Of a stretch of DNA of 64,000 nt, positions 39,535-50,756 are shown in pieces. The stretch comes from Trichomonas vaginalis G3 (Eukaryota > Parabasalia > Trichomonadida > Trichomonadidae). Made by a program: the position numbers and the translations under genes. The stretch is from the NCBI RefSeq assembly GCF_026262505.1, contig NC_067207.1:26442082-26506081 (forward strand), read 5' to 3'. Each line of letters begins with the position of its first letter. Position 1 is the stretch's first letter. The notes under the pieces were generated by a model. That model ran no database searches. It saw only the letters and a program-made list of their open reading frames with translations, and was not told the origin of the DNA.

Positions 39535-40116
39535 TTAGCAAATAAATTTTAATGAAATGTTGTGGTCGTCAAATATTTTTATGACGTCTGGGAAACTATA
39601 CTTTAAGTTCAACGTTTCACCTCCTTTCATAACGTATATCTTGTCAATGACATTATATGAAACACCACAGCAACTAATGTCGGGTTCTATTTCTTTGATG
39701 TTTATATTGTCTGCCTCTGTCAAAAGTTTCAATAGTTCTTTCAAAACTTCATGAGGTGCGATGACATATGAGTTCACTTTTACAGGGTTGTGTTCGACCA
39801 AGTTTAACATTATACTTAAAGCTTGACAAATCTTCTCCTGAGTTTGAAGTTTGTCTTTCAGTTGTTGGTAGTCGTTTCGAATATCTGCAACAGAACTTAA
39901 GTCTCTGCTAACTTCAGGGTATGTTGGTTGTTCTTTTACAGGAACTATTGTTATACCATCTTCGTCCTCGTATGGTTTCCCCATTTCAACATCTCTTTCT
40001 TTGACATTGACAATAACACTTTGACTGTTTGTTTGAGTTGGTGAATTTAACTTCACATCTGCCACCGCCATTAAACCGTTTGAAACACTTACGCTTCTAT
40101 TTTTCGGAAATGACAT
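39535..40116 (-). CDS. 193-aa element protein, unknown
   Basis: Starts MSFPKNRSVSVSNG. It has a disordered N-terminal half, a helix (SVADIRNDYQQLKDKLQTQE) and a folded C-terminal half ending IKIFDDHNISLKFIC. No motif recognised. The start was chosen at the ATG next to the divergent 18-nt promoter at 40,117-40,134. Confidence 0.55.
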   Translation of the reverse strand: MSFPKNRSVSVSNGLMAVADVKLNSPTQTNSQSVIVNVKERDVEMGKPYEDEDGITIVPVKEQPTYPEVSRDLSSVADIRNDYQQLKDKLQTQEKICQALSIMLNLVEHNPVKVNSYVIAPHEVLKELLKLLTEADNINIKEIEPDISCCGVSYNVIDKIYVMKGGETLNLKYSFPDVIKIFDDHNISLKFIC

Positions 40117-40134
40117 TTTACTTAGAATAAAAAG
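40117..40134. promoter_or_regulatory. Bidirectional element promoter (193-aa / 139-aa genes)
   Basis: TTTACTTAGAATAAAAAG between divergent starts. Read from either strand it gives the T-run, TTA(C/T)T and TAAAATG-like pattern found before other element genes, and it is close to the 25,544 promoter. Confidence 0.55.
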
Positions 40135-40554
40135 ATGGACGTATTCGGATATCTCTTCGAATTGAAGCAAAACAAAGTTTACACACACAAACAATACAAA
40201 TACATTGACAGAATAGTTCTTTATACAAACAATGGAAAATGTTATAGAATAGCAGTCTTTGCTGAACCAAAATATTTCCATAAAGCAAAGAAAGTTGGTA
40301 TAACTGAAATGGTGAAAGTTCTTGAAGCAGACAAAAATATAACTTCAAAACTTACAGATATTTCTAAAGGTAAGTTTATAATACAATATTATGTCAAAAC
40401 TGGCGTACTGTCAATATTTGACGGAGAGAAGTCAGTTCAAGAACAACTTACTGACCTGCTGCCAAAATCTGCTCGATGGAAGCTGTCGTTATGCCAATCT
40501 GAGGAGCCCCAGCAGGTTTCATCGAACGAATCTTCAAAAGAGCATCTTCCGTGA
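40135..40554 (+). CDS. 139-aa element protein, unknown
   Basis: MDVFGYLFELKQNKVYTHKQ, KYIDRIVLYTNNGKCYRIAV and FIIQYYVKTGVLSIFDGEK suggest a small beta/alpha fold. The 3' end overlaps the 3' end of the convergent capsid gene by about 100 nt, so its last 35 residues may not be under independent selection. Confidence 0.5.
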   Translation: MDVFGYLFELKQNKVYTHKQYKYIDRIVLYTNNGKCYRIAVFAEPKYFHKAKKVGITEMVKVLEADKNITSKLTDISKGKFIIQYYVKTGVLSIFDGEKSVQEQLTDLLPKSARWKLSLCQSEEPQQVSSNESSKEHLP

Positions 40555-42049
40555 AAAGTGCTATTGGTTTTGTAAACTTCTTTGCTTTCAATTCATCTGG
40601 ACCGTCTCTGTCACCAGTATATTGTATTTGTACAGTACCAACAGTTGAAATACCACCCATAAAGTCTTCTGAGTCAGCAAATGGAATGCCAAGCCAAAAG
40701 TTTGAACGGTCTCCATTTGTATATTGAGTTTTTTGACTTCCTGTATGAGTCCATACTTTCACATATGGCATAATAAAACTTTGCATTTCAGGGTTTATGG
40801 TTGTTGTGAAGTTGTTGTTAAAGTTCATAGCATCTAATGTCAAGTTGTATGACCTCATATCCTCAACTGTAGAATATTCTTCTCTTGGATAATATTTGCC
40901 ATCTATGTTTATATGATATTTAATACCGGGGTTGTAGAAACAAGAATAGTCATTTATAGTTCGTCTGAAAAGAACAAACATAGTATCTGCATGTTTCATT
41001 GCAGTTGTTAAGGCAATATCTGTTCTTGCACCTGGGTCAGCACTTTGGTTTCAACTTCACCTGCAAAGTCTTTGACAGATATTTGGTGTATAGGGAACAT
41101 AAGTGGAACTGCAATATATTTGGCAGCTAAAGCATTTGAAATATCTGGGTCCAACATATAGACTGCAAGTCTGCTTTCTATTCTCTTGCATTCAAATTTT
41201 TCGCATGTGAACTTAACTGGTCCCAAGCAGTTCCAGCAGCATTGAAATAATAGTTTAACTTCAGTGTTGAGGTTTGAGAAACCAAAGTCTAAGTCAACTT
41301 TGTCTTTGCAAAAGTCACAGAACTTGGCTCCACCAGTTCCAGCTAGCAGTAGAGTGAATGGGTCTTGTGTTGGTGCAATGACTAAGTTATTTTTGCTTGG
41401 GTAAGTTCGATAGAAATTTTTCCTGCCCAGTTTGGCAAGTATCTTAAAAACCTGAAGATGAGGAAAGATGACAAAGGAACTCTAAGTTTTCAGTTTTACT
41501 TTTAGTGACAGCATTTCCATCTGAACCAGAAAGGTTAACATAAACTCCTGGAACGTTAGGGTCAAGTCTTCTTATTTTCTCAATAGTTGCATACTGGTCT
41601 GTTTGTTCTCTAGCTTGTGGTTGTACTGAGTTTCTCAAGCGAACCATTCATAGTTTGCCCATGTTACTGTTTGAACTAAGTCAGAGTTAGAATATATCTT
41701 ATATCCCATGAAAACTCTGGAGCATATTGGTATCCGACATAGAAAATCCATTGCAACCTCTCTTGTCAGACAACTTGGCAGAAGGTTTTATTTCAATGTC
41801 TTGTTCCACGTATAAGAATGAGTTGTCAATAGAAATAATATGAAACCTGTCGCAAGCAATATCTACTGTTGTTGAAGAACCTTCTCCAAACTCACCTACG
41901 TTCCCATAAGAAACAGCAGTTGTATATTCGTAAGTTCCAGGAACTATTTCTGACCTTCTAATGGCATTGTCGCATTCGTTATAACCATTCGGAAACATTT
42001 CCGTTCATGGCATCCAAACTGTTGGCGTTATATTCTGAGCGGCGTACAT
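40448..42049 (-). pseudogene. Major capsid protein (double jelly-roll-like), broken
   Basis: The span of about 1.6 kb, the high beta content and segments such as FHIISIDNSFLYVEQDIEIK, NLTLDAMNFNNNFTTTINPE and FIMPYVKVWTH, with many Asn/Thr turns, fit the double jelly-roll capsid of Polintons. The assignment rests on size, composition and context. About three or four breaks. It starts at an ATG at 42,049. Confidence 0.5.
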
Positions 42050-42129
42050 TTCATATGGGTAAAAATATAGAATAGTTGGATTTATGTGTCATAATAGAAC
42101 CCACTCGTACCAAGCTTTACTTTCTTCCT

Positions 42130-45100
42130 GACTGAGTTTTTAACTCTTCTTTTTCCTTCATTGCCACTACTTTCACTAGATGAAGTTACTTCTTCACTAC
42201 TTTCACTTTGTTCTAACTCTTCTTCTTTGGTGTCGCTTTTGGTAACTTGCCCTCTGCTTCAAGTTGTTGCATCTTTGCCTCATGTTCACCTAGTATGTTG
42301 TAAATTTCCCATGTCCTTTTTGCCTTTGGGCTCTGGTCGCCCATCTCAGGTAACCTAATCCTAGAAAGATTTTGTTCATAGTTTTGTATTTGAGTCTTCG
42401 CGTATTGTTTGCATGATCTTTCCTGAGTTTCCGGTTCAAGCTCTTCAAACAGAGCTTGTCCATATGGAATAAGCTCGTTTCCAAATATATGTTTTTTGTA
42501 GCCATTCTGGTTTTCTTTCCATGTTACCAATAATATCTTTTGTGAATGGGAAAGCTTTTACCCAATGTTTCAGTCTTGCGTCATTTATTTCTGTAGTTGG
42601 TTTTATTTTGTCAAGGAACATGTTTTTTCAATACTAACATTTCATTTGGTACTGTCCATTTGAGTTTTCTTAAATATTCATCCCTTCTCGGTTCATTGTC
42701 TGCAAAGTAAGTTTTTATGACATTTTTGTAACTTTCGTTTGCAAGGTCATGTACAATAGGTTCTCTTCCTTCTGTCTCCCTAACTTTCTTTCTAAACTCT
42801 TCACCAAATATACCATCTCTATGGTTCTGTGTAGTTCTTTGAGATAAATGTTTTAGAACGTCAGGTGTTATATTTCCATCAGCCATGTTCATTTCATACT
42901 GGTTCAAAATATCTGCATCTTTCATATCTTTCAATGGCATTAAAGCCGCGCTGAAAATACCAGCTATATCTGGTTCACCATTCACTTCCATTGCGTCTAC
43001 ACACTTCTTGGAATTGTGGTTGTAAGTTTATGAACCACCTATCCGGGTTAGCTTTATGACCCCATCTTCATTGTAGTTCCATAGTCTGCAGAACAAAAGT
43101 AGGTTTTGTTTCCATATTGGTTAGGTTCTGAATGAACTTTAAACAATGTTTCATTTCTAATATGTTTTTGTTGAAATTTAACCTTTTATTTTCACCGAGT
43201 TCAGCCAAAGATTGAACGTTATATGGTCGTAAGTAAAAAGGGTTATTGTATTTGCGTACATTTTCTTTCAGTACTTCCATTCTATGCTGAATATTTTCAT
43301 CTGGTGTTGGAGTCTTTTGTATGTCGGCAAACATTTTTCGATATTCTTCTACCATGTCAGCCGAATTTTTTTTAGACTCTTGGAAAGATTCCATATTCAC
43401 CTCATACTCTTGTTGAGGGTCAAGATTTTTCGGCTGTTCCAAATCTTCATCTAGTTCTGTGAAGTTAGTTTCCAAAGGAGGGACTTGTTCGTTTCCTTCA
43501 GGCTCTTCTAGCTGTTGTTGCTGAACTATTTCTTCCATGTCTGGTTGTATCTGAACTTCTTCCTGTGGAGTTTCTTGTACCTCATCTGCTGGCATTTCAT
43601 ATATTCCGAGACCGTTTTCAACAAGTTCCCTATTTAAGTCATCCGCATTCATAAGCCTTTGTTCTTTCGTTCCGTCTCTATTTTTTACGCGTTTCATGAA
43701 GAGAGTTGAATCATCATTTATCTCTGACACCAAATATCTCGGAGTAAATTCGTTCATGTCATTTGGATGATATGCTATTAAATCATATCCCTTAGCGAGC
43801 TTGTATTTTCCAGGTTTGAAATTATATCCCATTTGGTGCTGAACCATAAAGCTAAATAGGTTCGGGTCAGTATTTCCTTCCTTGAACTTTCTAATAGCTT
43901 CTTTATATCTGTCACTAAAGTCAAGAGTATCTGGGTAACCATAATTTTCCTTAAGCATTTTTAAGAATTCTTGGTTTCCTTGTTCTCTACTTCTTTTATG
44001 TCCTTGCTCTGTTTGTGGTTGTTGTTGTGCAGGGTTTTGAACTGTTGGTTGTGGTGCAGTGTTTTGAACTGTTGGTTGTGGTGCAGTGTTTTGAACTGTT
44101 GGTTGTGGTGCAGTGTTTTGAACTGTTGGTTGTTGTGTTGGTTGTTGTGTTGGTTTTGGTGCATGCCTGTGTCTGTGTCCATGTGACGATGTAAATGTTT
44201 TAGGTAGTCCTGGTGCAGGTGCTTCTCTTGGAGGGTTTGGTGGTATATAAGTTCCACCAGCTGGCACATATGTTCCATCTGCAGCATAATGTCCTACCTG
44301 ACTTTTCGTTTTTAAGAAAGCATTTACTAGGTCTGTTTTGGTCTGTTGTAACTCTTTTTCTTGACTTTCCACAACAGTTGCTCTAACGGCGTCATAGGCA
44401 CTTTGAACTGCCTGTCTCGTTGCTGCATCTGTTATTTTCGTCATATTTTGTGCTACTTCTCTTAACTCTTTGTCGAAACCTTCAGACTTCAGTTTCTTTC
44501 CAGATGAGAAGTCGTTCACTAGTTTCACCTTACTATGAAGAGCTTCGAAGGCGTTCTTAAAGTCAGCATTCATTAAAGCTTCATTTGAACTGTCTTCATC
44601 CGCTTGTATTTTTGTCCTTATTGACCCTATAAGTTGGGCTGCTTTAGCGTTGGCTTGGGCATCTAACCAGTCATTGTTAGCTTTTATATATTCTGCGCTT
44701 TTCATTGCCTTTTGCATGGCTGCGTCGTTATTTTTACTTTCTTGTGCTAAGTTTTCATACTGTACGGTTTGGTTTTGCAACTGTAAAAGTTTTTCTGCCT
44801 TTACATTTGCTTCAACTTCTTTTTTATACTCATCGCTATCCATATATGTCTTCAGGGCTTTTTGTTTTATTTCTTCATCTTTCAGTACTTTATATTGAGT
44901 AGTATGGTTTTTTTTCAACATCTTGTTCCATTTTTGCTACTTCTGCTGCTTTTTCTGACACTTTTTTCGCATATTCCTCTGTACTTAGTTCTTTCAGTTG
45001 TTCTTCTTTCTTCTTTTTTCTCTACGTTTAACTCATTGAGTTTCTTTGTGTGTCTGTCATATTCTAGTTTCTTTTCGTTTTCACCTATTTGTTTCTGTAT

Positions 45101-45415
45101 GTCTATGTTTGACTTTTTGACATCTGCTATTTGATTTTTGAGTGAACTCAAATTCATTTGACTTTGAGGGTTATAGGCTGTTCCGTCTGCAGCTCCACCA
45201 TAGCCTGCCATTTTCGCTAAAAGTGCCGCTCTTAAACCTCCACTCTGTGCACCAATAACTCGGTTTAAAAGCATAGGGTTGCTTGACATTTGTTGCAACA
45301 TAGTGGGGTCATTCATTATTTGTTGTTGCAACTGTTGTTGTGGTGTCAGTTTTACTATTGGATGTTTCAATGCTCTCTTCCTCTTACGTATATTCTTACG
45401 TAGCTTACGTGGCAT
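42130..45415 (-). pseudogene. Large virion-like protein region, broken
   Basis: About 3.3 kb of minus-strand coding-like sequence. It begins MPRKLRKNIRKRKRALKHP (basic, at 45,415), then long coiled-coil stretches (EEIKQKALKTYMDSDEYKKE), a Pro/Gln-rich linker with four 9-residue repeats (PTVQNTAPQ; DNA at about 44,036-44,140), and a Glu/Gln-rich C-terminal part. Its 3' region matches the fragment at 1-500. Probably one or two structural genes; about four or five breaks. No enzymatic motif. Confidence 0.55.
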
Positions 45416-45627
45416 TTTAAGTGAAGTAAAAAAGCGGTTTTTGACAGATGTTTATATGACACTTTTGTTCAGCACAAAAAACTACTCGGTCAAAGTGTTG
45501 TCAGTTTTGTAAAATAACCGTCCGATCTCATTCTATAAGAGGAAAAAGGCTTCTCAAAGTATACTTCCTTAGAACGCCCGTAACTTTTCCTGTAGCGATG
45601 ATAGACCCTTACTTGTCCGGACAAAGT

Positions 45628-45680
45628 TATACTAAACATCTTCAGGGCTAGAGGGCACGAAGTGCCTGGAGGCCCCACTA

Positions 45681-45682
<2 letters not shown>
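45628..45682 (-). repeat. Right terminal inverted repeat, element 1
   Basis: Inverted copy of the left end, followed by a T-run of about 29-31 bases. The mini-hairpin here reads GGCAC/GTGCC (45,654-45,666): it differs from the left end but is still self-complementary. Confidence 0.85.
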
Positions 45683-45711
<29 letters not shown>

Positions 45712-45714
<3 letters not shown>

Positions 45715-45717
45715 ATG
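45712..45717 (+). other. Target-site duplication of element 1 (right)
   Basis: TTGATG follows the T-run and equals 22,909-22,914. The leading TT is ambiguous because it joins the T-run. Confidence 0.6.
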
Positions 45718-45860
45718 GCATTTCTTTTTTCTTTCAAATTACAAATTATCGGAAGCAAATTTCCTTCAAAATTTTATTCTAATTAAAATCCTAATACTAA
45801 TTATATAAGGAAAATATATTAAATCGGACTTTCTGTGAAATAAAATTGAGAGCGATAATT

Positions 45861-45866
45861 TCATTT
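45861..45866 (+). promoter_or_regulatory. Initiator element (TCATTT) of Myb gene
   Basis: TCATTT fits TCAYW and lies 7 nt before the ATG at 45,874, with the predicted start A 11 nt upstream of it. Confidence 0.65.
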
Positions 45867-45873
45867 GAAAAAA

Positions 45874-46368
45874 ATGTCCAGTCCACAACTGAACAACGAG
45901 AAGAAAATAAAAAGGAAGCAATTCACACCTGATGAGGATTATATTATTATTGAGAAAGTTAGGCAATTTGGATACAGATGGCCAATAATTGCAAAATTTT
46001 TAGATGGAAGAAATTCAAGACAAGTAAGAGATAGATACACTAATTATTTGAACCCAGGGATCAATAAAAAACAATGGACAGAAAAAGAAGATAATACATT
46101 AAAACATCTTGTTTTAAAATATGGATGTAAATGGAAAACAATATCTCTTATAATGGGTGAGAGATCAGAAGTTAATGTTAGGAATAGATACCGCCTTTTG
46201 ATGCGACATAAAGCACTATTGATCAACCACGAAATTCGATCATCAAAAATTAAAAATGATGATGAAAAAGAATCTGAAAAGAAAGAAGATAGTAACAGTG
46301 AAGATAATTCATTTGATACTGATATATGTTTTGATTTTAATGAATTTTTTACTGTAGATTTCTTTTAA
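45874..46368 (+). CDS. R2R3 Myb-like transcription factor
   Basis: 164 residues from MSSPQLNNEK; the frame is open three codons further upstream but only from TTG. Two Myb repeats: FTPDEDYIIIEKVRQFGYRW...NSRQVRDRYTNYL and QWTEKEDNTLKHLVLKYGCK...SEVNVRNRYRLLM, with the spaced Trp (Phe in the first position of R2) and RNRY recognition-helix words. It binds DNA; Myb proteins bind near the initiator and iron-response sites in trichomonads. The acidic C-terminus (EKKEDSNSEDNSFDTD) may activate transcription. The stop reads TAAAG. Confidence 0.88.
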   Translation: MSSPQLNNEKKIKRKQFTPDEDYIIIEKVRQFGYRWPIIAKFLDGRNSRQVRDRYTNYLNPGINKKQWTEKEDNTLKHLVLKYGCKWKTISLIMGERSEVNVRNRYRLLMRHKALLINHEIRSSKIKNDDEKESEKKEDSNSEDNSFDTDICFDFNEFFTVDFF

Positions 46369-47691
46369 AGATGTTGTTTTAAATATTTTTCTTGATTTGC
46401 TAATGTTTTGGCTTTTATCATGATCAATGCAAATGTCCTATCTTACGTGTTCGAATAAATTAAAAAAATTGAATTGAATTTGAAATTCAAAAATTCGAAA
46501 TTACGTTTAACACTCATACATTGCAGCTATGATATTTTGGTTTTAGGAAAAAGCACGCTAACATTGCACTGAAATTGCAAAATAAAATGATCGATTTTAT
46601 TAACAATTTTGAATATTAATAAATTGACTCTATATTTAGAAGCAAATAATTCTTCGAATAAAAGTGACATGATCCAAATTGTTTTCAGGGAACAAAATAT
46701 ATTTTCAATGAGTCGGCTCAAAATTTGAAAATTAGCACAATTTCAATTCGGAGTTTCTTGTTTATTACTACTAATTATTATTGAAAATTGTGATTCAATT
46801 TACCAAAGCACGTTATTCTTTAAAAACAATAAAAATGTTGGTAGAACTTTCCAAAACTTGATGCCTATTTAGAGTATTACAAAATTGATTCATTTGGTAT
46901 TAATACGCAGAGAATTTTTTATTTTTTTTATATAGTTAAAATGATACTCTCATTATGATTACATGTATTTGAAGTTAGAGATATTCACTTATCGCCTTAA
47001 ATTCGTTTTATTGATTATTTTGTGACGATTGAATTCGAATTTTTATTTATGAAATAGATATATGTTTAAATTCATTTCGATATGTGATTTTAACTCATAT
47101 TTATCAATCTGATACATGAAATTAAATACAAATTAATGTTTTTATAATTCGATAAAATAATTTCTTTTTGAATATCTTATTCAAACATAAAAACATCACT
47201 TTCGCAATACCTTTCACCTATTTAAATAAAAAAATATCTTTTAGCAATATTCAAAAAAAAGTAGGTTTTTCAGAACTGTCAAAATTTTTTATTCAAATTG
47301 ATTGGTGGATTTTATTTTTTGAAAACAAATATCTGTAAAAATCGTCCATTTGCATAAAACACAATTTGAGAACTTTCCTTATAATTTTTTGTTAGTTTTA
47401 CGGTGTGATTCAAATTCCTATCATAATCTACGAAATCAAATAATTACATCAATGTTTGTGTAAACACAATATTCATATTCTTCATCGTGAAATTTCAATT
47501 GAAATTCAAAAAATTGAGAGGCAATTTGAGAACTTATTGATCGTTTTACGCCGTTGGTAATGGTTTTTATAAAATCAAATTGTATTTATACAAAGAAAAC
47601 ATTCAAATATCTTTTCTTTTTACATTGAGATTTTTCAATGGAAACCATTGAAATTCCCATTTTTACAATTTGTTATATATTTTCTTGTTGA
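46369..47691. other. 1.3-kb AT-rich intergenic region
   Basis: Between two Myb paralogs. No coding frame above background, no repeats recognised. The whole Myb neighbourhood probably arose by tandem duplication. Confidence 0.5.
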
Positions 47692-48174
47692 ATGTCAGGA
47701 GATGCTATATGTGAGAAAGGAAGAATACAAAGAAACTAGTTTACGCCAGATGAAGATAGGTTTATCATCAAAACAGTTCAACAAATTGGATTTAAATGGT
47801 CATTAATTGCACAACTTTTAAATGGGAGAAATTCGAGGCAAATAAGGGAGAGATATAATAACTATTTAAATCCAGAGATTGATTGTTCCCAATGGTCAGA
47901 AGAAGAAGACAAGAAATTGATACAATTAGTAACAAAATTTGGAAATAAATGGAAGACAATTTCCATAATAATGGGAAATAGATCAGAAGTTAATGTTAGA
48001 AATCGATATAGATTGTTAATTAGACATCAAAGATCACAAGAAAAACATTTGAATCTAGAAAATGAAATTCGAAAAGATTCCGTTCCATTACTTAAAATCA
48101 ATCATAATGAACCTGAATATCAGCAGATTGATTTAGATATCGAATTCTTTTTTAATGATTTTATAGATTGCTAA
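47692..48174 (+). pseudogene. R2R3 Myb-like paralog with early in-frame stop
   Basis: Reading from the ATG at 47,692 the frame gives MSGDAICEKGRIQRN, then TAG at 47,737, then continues in the same frame with FTPDEDRFIIKTVQQIGFKW...RQIRERYNNYL and QWSEEEDKKLIQLVTKFGNK...SEVNVRNRYRLLI. The intact paralog at 45,874 has CAA (Gln) at the stop position, so one C-to-T change explains it. No later ATG precedes the first Myb repeat, so it is most likely a young host pseudogene. A polymorphic or readthrough allele cannot be excluded. Confidence 0.75.
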
Positions 48175-48227
48175 AATTGATGTAAAAAAGCATAATTTTT
48201 TTCAATACTTATAATTTTAAAGATGAA

Positions 48228-50228
48228 TCATTGAGGATTATTATCTTTTTTCCTAGAAGATAAGTGTTCCCTAATCACAATATATTTTTCTCTTAAATCA
48301 GGATTTTTCTTTTGATTCTCTTTGATGTATAAAATTGGAGTTCTGTTTTGATTGTCCTTGATACTTTTCGTAGCACCTTTCTTAAGGAGATAATCTACAG
48401 TGAGAACATCAGCATTCATAACAGCAATGTGAAGAGCTGTTCTCCCTTCATTATCTTTTGCATTTAAATCTGCACCTAATGCTATTATTTGATCTACATA
48501 ATTGAAATCTATATTATTGCCATTTTTCGAGGACAGGGCTATCCGAAGAAGATTTCTCCCTTCATTATCTTTGGCATTAAAATCAATGCCATAAGAAATT
48601 AGAAGTTTTGCTATTTGGATATTCTTTTTATGTATTGAATAAAGAAAAGCAGTTTTTCCATCCGCCATTTTTTCATTGATATCTGCTCCATGAGCAATGA
48701 GATATTCAATTTTTTTAACAAGGCCTTTCTTAATAGCGCTGAAAATGGGTGTTTTTCCTTTATTATCTTTTGCGTTGATATCTGCATTATTTCAATTAGA
48801 AACTCTATTGTTTTATCCCTTGAATGTTCTAATGCAATATGAAGTGGTGTTTTTCCTTTATTATCTTTTGCATTGATATCTGCATTATTTTCAATTAGAA
48901 ACTCTATTGTTTTATCCCTTGAATGTTCTAATGCAATATGAAGTGGTGTTTTTCCTTTTTGATTTTTGAAATTGATATCCATTCTTTGCTTAATGAAAAA
49001 CTCGATAATTTCTTTACTATCACTTGCAGATGCAATATGTAAGCAATTTTCGTTTTGATTTGATTTAATATTGATATCTGCACCTTTAGATAAAAGATAC
49101 TTTGCAATTTCTACATTATTTATTTTGGCAGCATAAAAAAGTAATGTTTCTCCTTTGGAGTCTCTATCATTGATATCAAATTTCGAAATAAAATACTTTG
49201 CAACGTCATTACAACAAAAGCGAAATGCCATTTCTAAATAATTTCTGTTCGATGCATCAAGTGATCTTATTTTTGAATCAAGAAAATATTTACATAAGTT
49301 TAGATTGTTTGTAATTATGGCATATTCGAAAATTGAAAAGTGGTAACTATCTGTTTTTGCAAAATCCACGTCTTTATTTACGAAAAATTCTGATGTGATT
49401 GGAAAATAGCCACAATATGGTGTTACAAGTTTGAAATCAATATTACCTAAAATAAACAAAGCTTTCAAATTGATAAATCCTACTAAATCATTACTAAATA
49501 TTTCATTTAAATCTATTGATTTAAATTGTAAACAATGCTCCATATTATCAAAATTATGTGTTTGGATTGAATATTTCAAGCATTTTATATCTGGTTCAAA
49601 ATATTTCAAGCATTCATTGATGATGTCAACACTTTGTCCAATAAATGAATATTGAAGACATTCCTTTGTAATTTTTTGATTACAGTTTGAAAGAAGATAA
49701 AAGAAACAGTTTTCTGATCCATAATAAGCGCATGATTCAAGAATAGAGATTCTGCAAATAATGTTCAATCGATTTTTAAGATGTATCTTACCTAAAATAT
49801 TAGGTTCAATCTCTTTAATTTTTTCGATGTCATCATTCATTATTAATTCCTCAATTTCATCAATTTTAATAGTATTTTTGATAAAATTTCCTGTATCAAC
49901 ATATGCGATCCCATCCTTCCCCTCACTAAAAGAAATTCCATGATATGTTACAAACAAATGCATATTTTTTTAAAGAAGAATCAGTAATTGATAATTCCAA
50001 GCAAAATTTGTTGATAAGATCAATTAACTCTTTGTAGTATCGAACGTTGAGGAAGACTGCATTATACATACTTGTTAGTATTACACGTGATGGCATTTTG
50101 TATTTATCAATCAAAACACTTTTGATCTGTTTGAGAAGTGATTCAATATCAATTTCTCGATTAAAATGATAAATGTTGTAGCATATTGTCATAAAATCAT
50201 CAAATTGTTCAATATAACTAGTGCTCAT
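48228..50228 (-). pseudogene. Ankyrin-repeat protein, DUF3447-type, two frameshifts
   Basis: Start at MSTSYIEQFDDFMT. The helical N-domain is followed by the DUF3447-like region (SILESCAYYGSENCFFYLLS) and eight or more ankyrin repeats ending in KDNQNRTPILYIKENQKK. The frame changes near 49,965 in an A-run (TTAAAAAAATATG) and again near 48,790. At the second site a 99-bp repeat unit has lost one T compared with its otherwise identical neighbour, so the loss is very recent. Family role: protein-protein binding, partner unknown. Confidence 0.8.
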
Positions 50229-50255
50229 TGTACAAATATTGGTTAATTTGTTCAA

Positions 50256-50756
50256 AAAAAAGTCACTTTTCTATTCAAAATTGTTGTAAATTTTTTGTCC
50301 ATTTTCGGAATAAAATTGAATCTGAACATTCAATTCTGTTATTTATGGTCGCTTTTTAATAAAACAACTATCTGATATCTCAACTAATGAGGAAAAATCT
50401 CAAATCCAGTTTTCGATTATTTTTGATTAAAATGTTATTCGACATTAGAAGCAAAAATAATCATAGTTACAGTATTACACTTTTGAGTGGCACCACACCC
50501 TTGATAAATTGTCAGCAAAATATGTCTTGCGCGAGATGTAAAATGTCAAAAGTAATTGTTGATCCCATATTTGGATAGAAAAATTCTAAATAATATTTGG
50601 AATTAAAGTTATTTTCTGACTGCGAGCTTTCGTCCATTGAACATCCTTACAATTATTGAAAGAAATTCCATCAATTTCCTCGTTTTGTAATCATCATTCA
50701 TTAACAAATTCATACTTTCTTTCAAACAAAGTTTCAGAAAAAAACTCAAAGGTATA
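50256..50756. other. Intergenic spacer, about 500 bp
   Basis: AT-rich; a 63-codon frame at 50,387 has no support. Nothing else recognised. Confidence 0.5.

Larger units (their letters stand above)
22915..45711. mobile_element. Maverick/Polinton-class element 1, both ends present
   Basis: About 22.8 kb bounded by inverted ends. On the left an A-run (22,915-22,938) is followed by GGTAGTGGGGCTTCCAGG. On the right the reverse complement, GGTAGTGGGGCCTCCAGG, is followed by a T-run. Flanks share TTGATG, a likely 6-bp target duplication of the size usual for Mavericks. Gene content (DDE integrase, packaging ATPase, double jelly-roll-like capsid, second capsid-like protein, fibre) makes it a virus-like element. 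It looks complete in outline, but several genes are broken, of the order of ten breaks, mostly in the right half. High similarity to element 2 suggests recent activity of the family. Confidence 0.92.

Noticed and set aside
43971-44898. Plus-strand frames rich in Cys/Leu/Phe opposite the large virion-like gene
   Set aside because: They are antisense shadows of Gln/Thr-rich repeats and coiled coil; no promoter-like leader is present.
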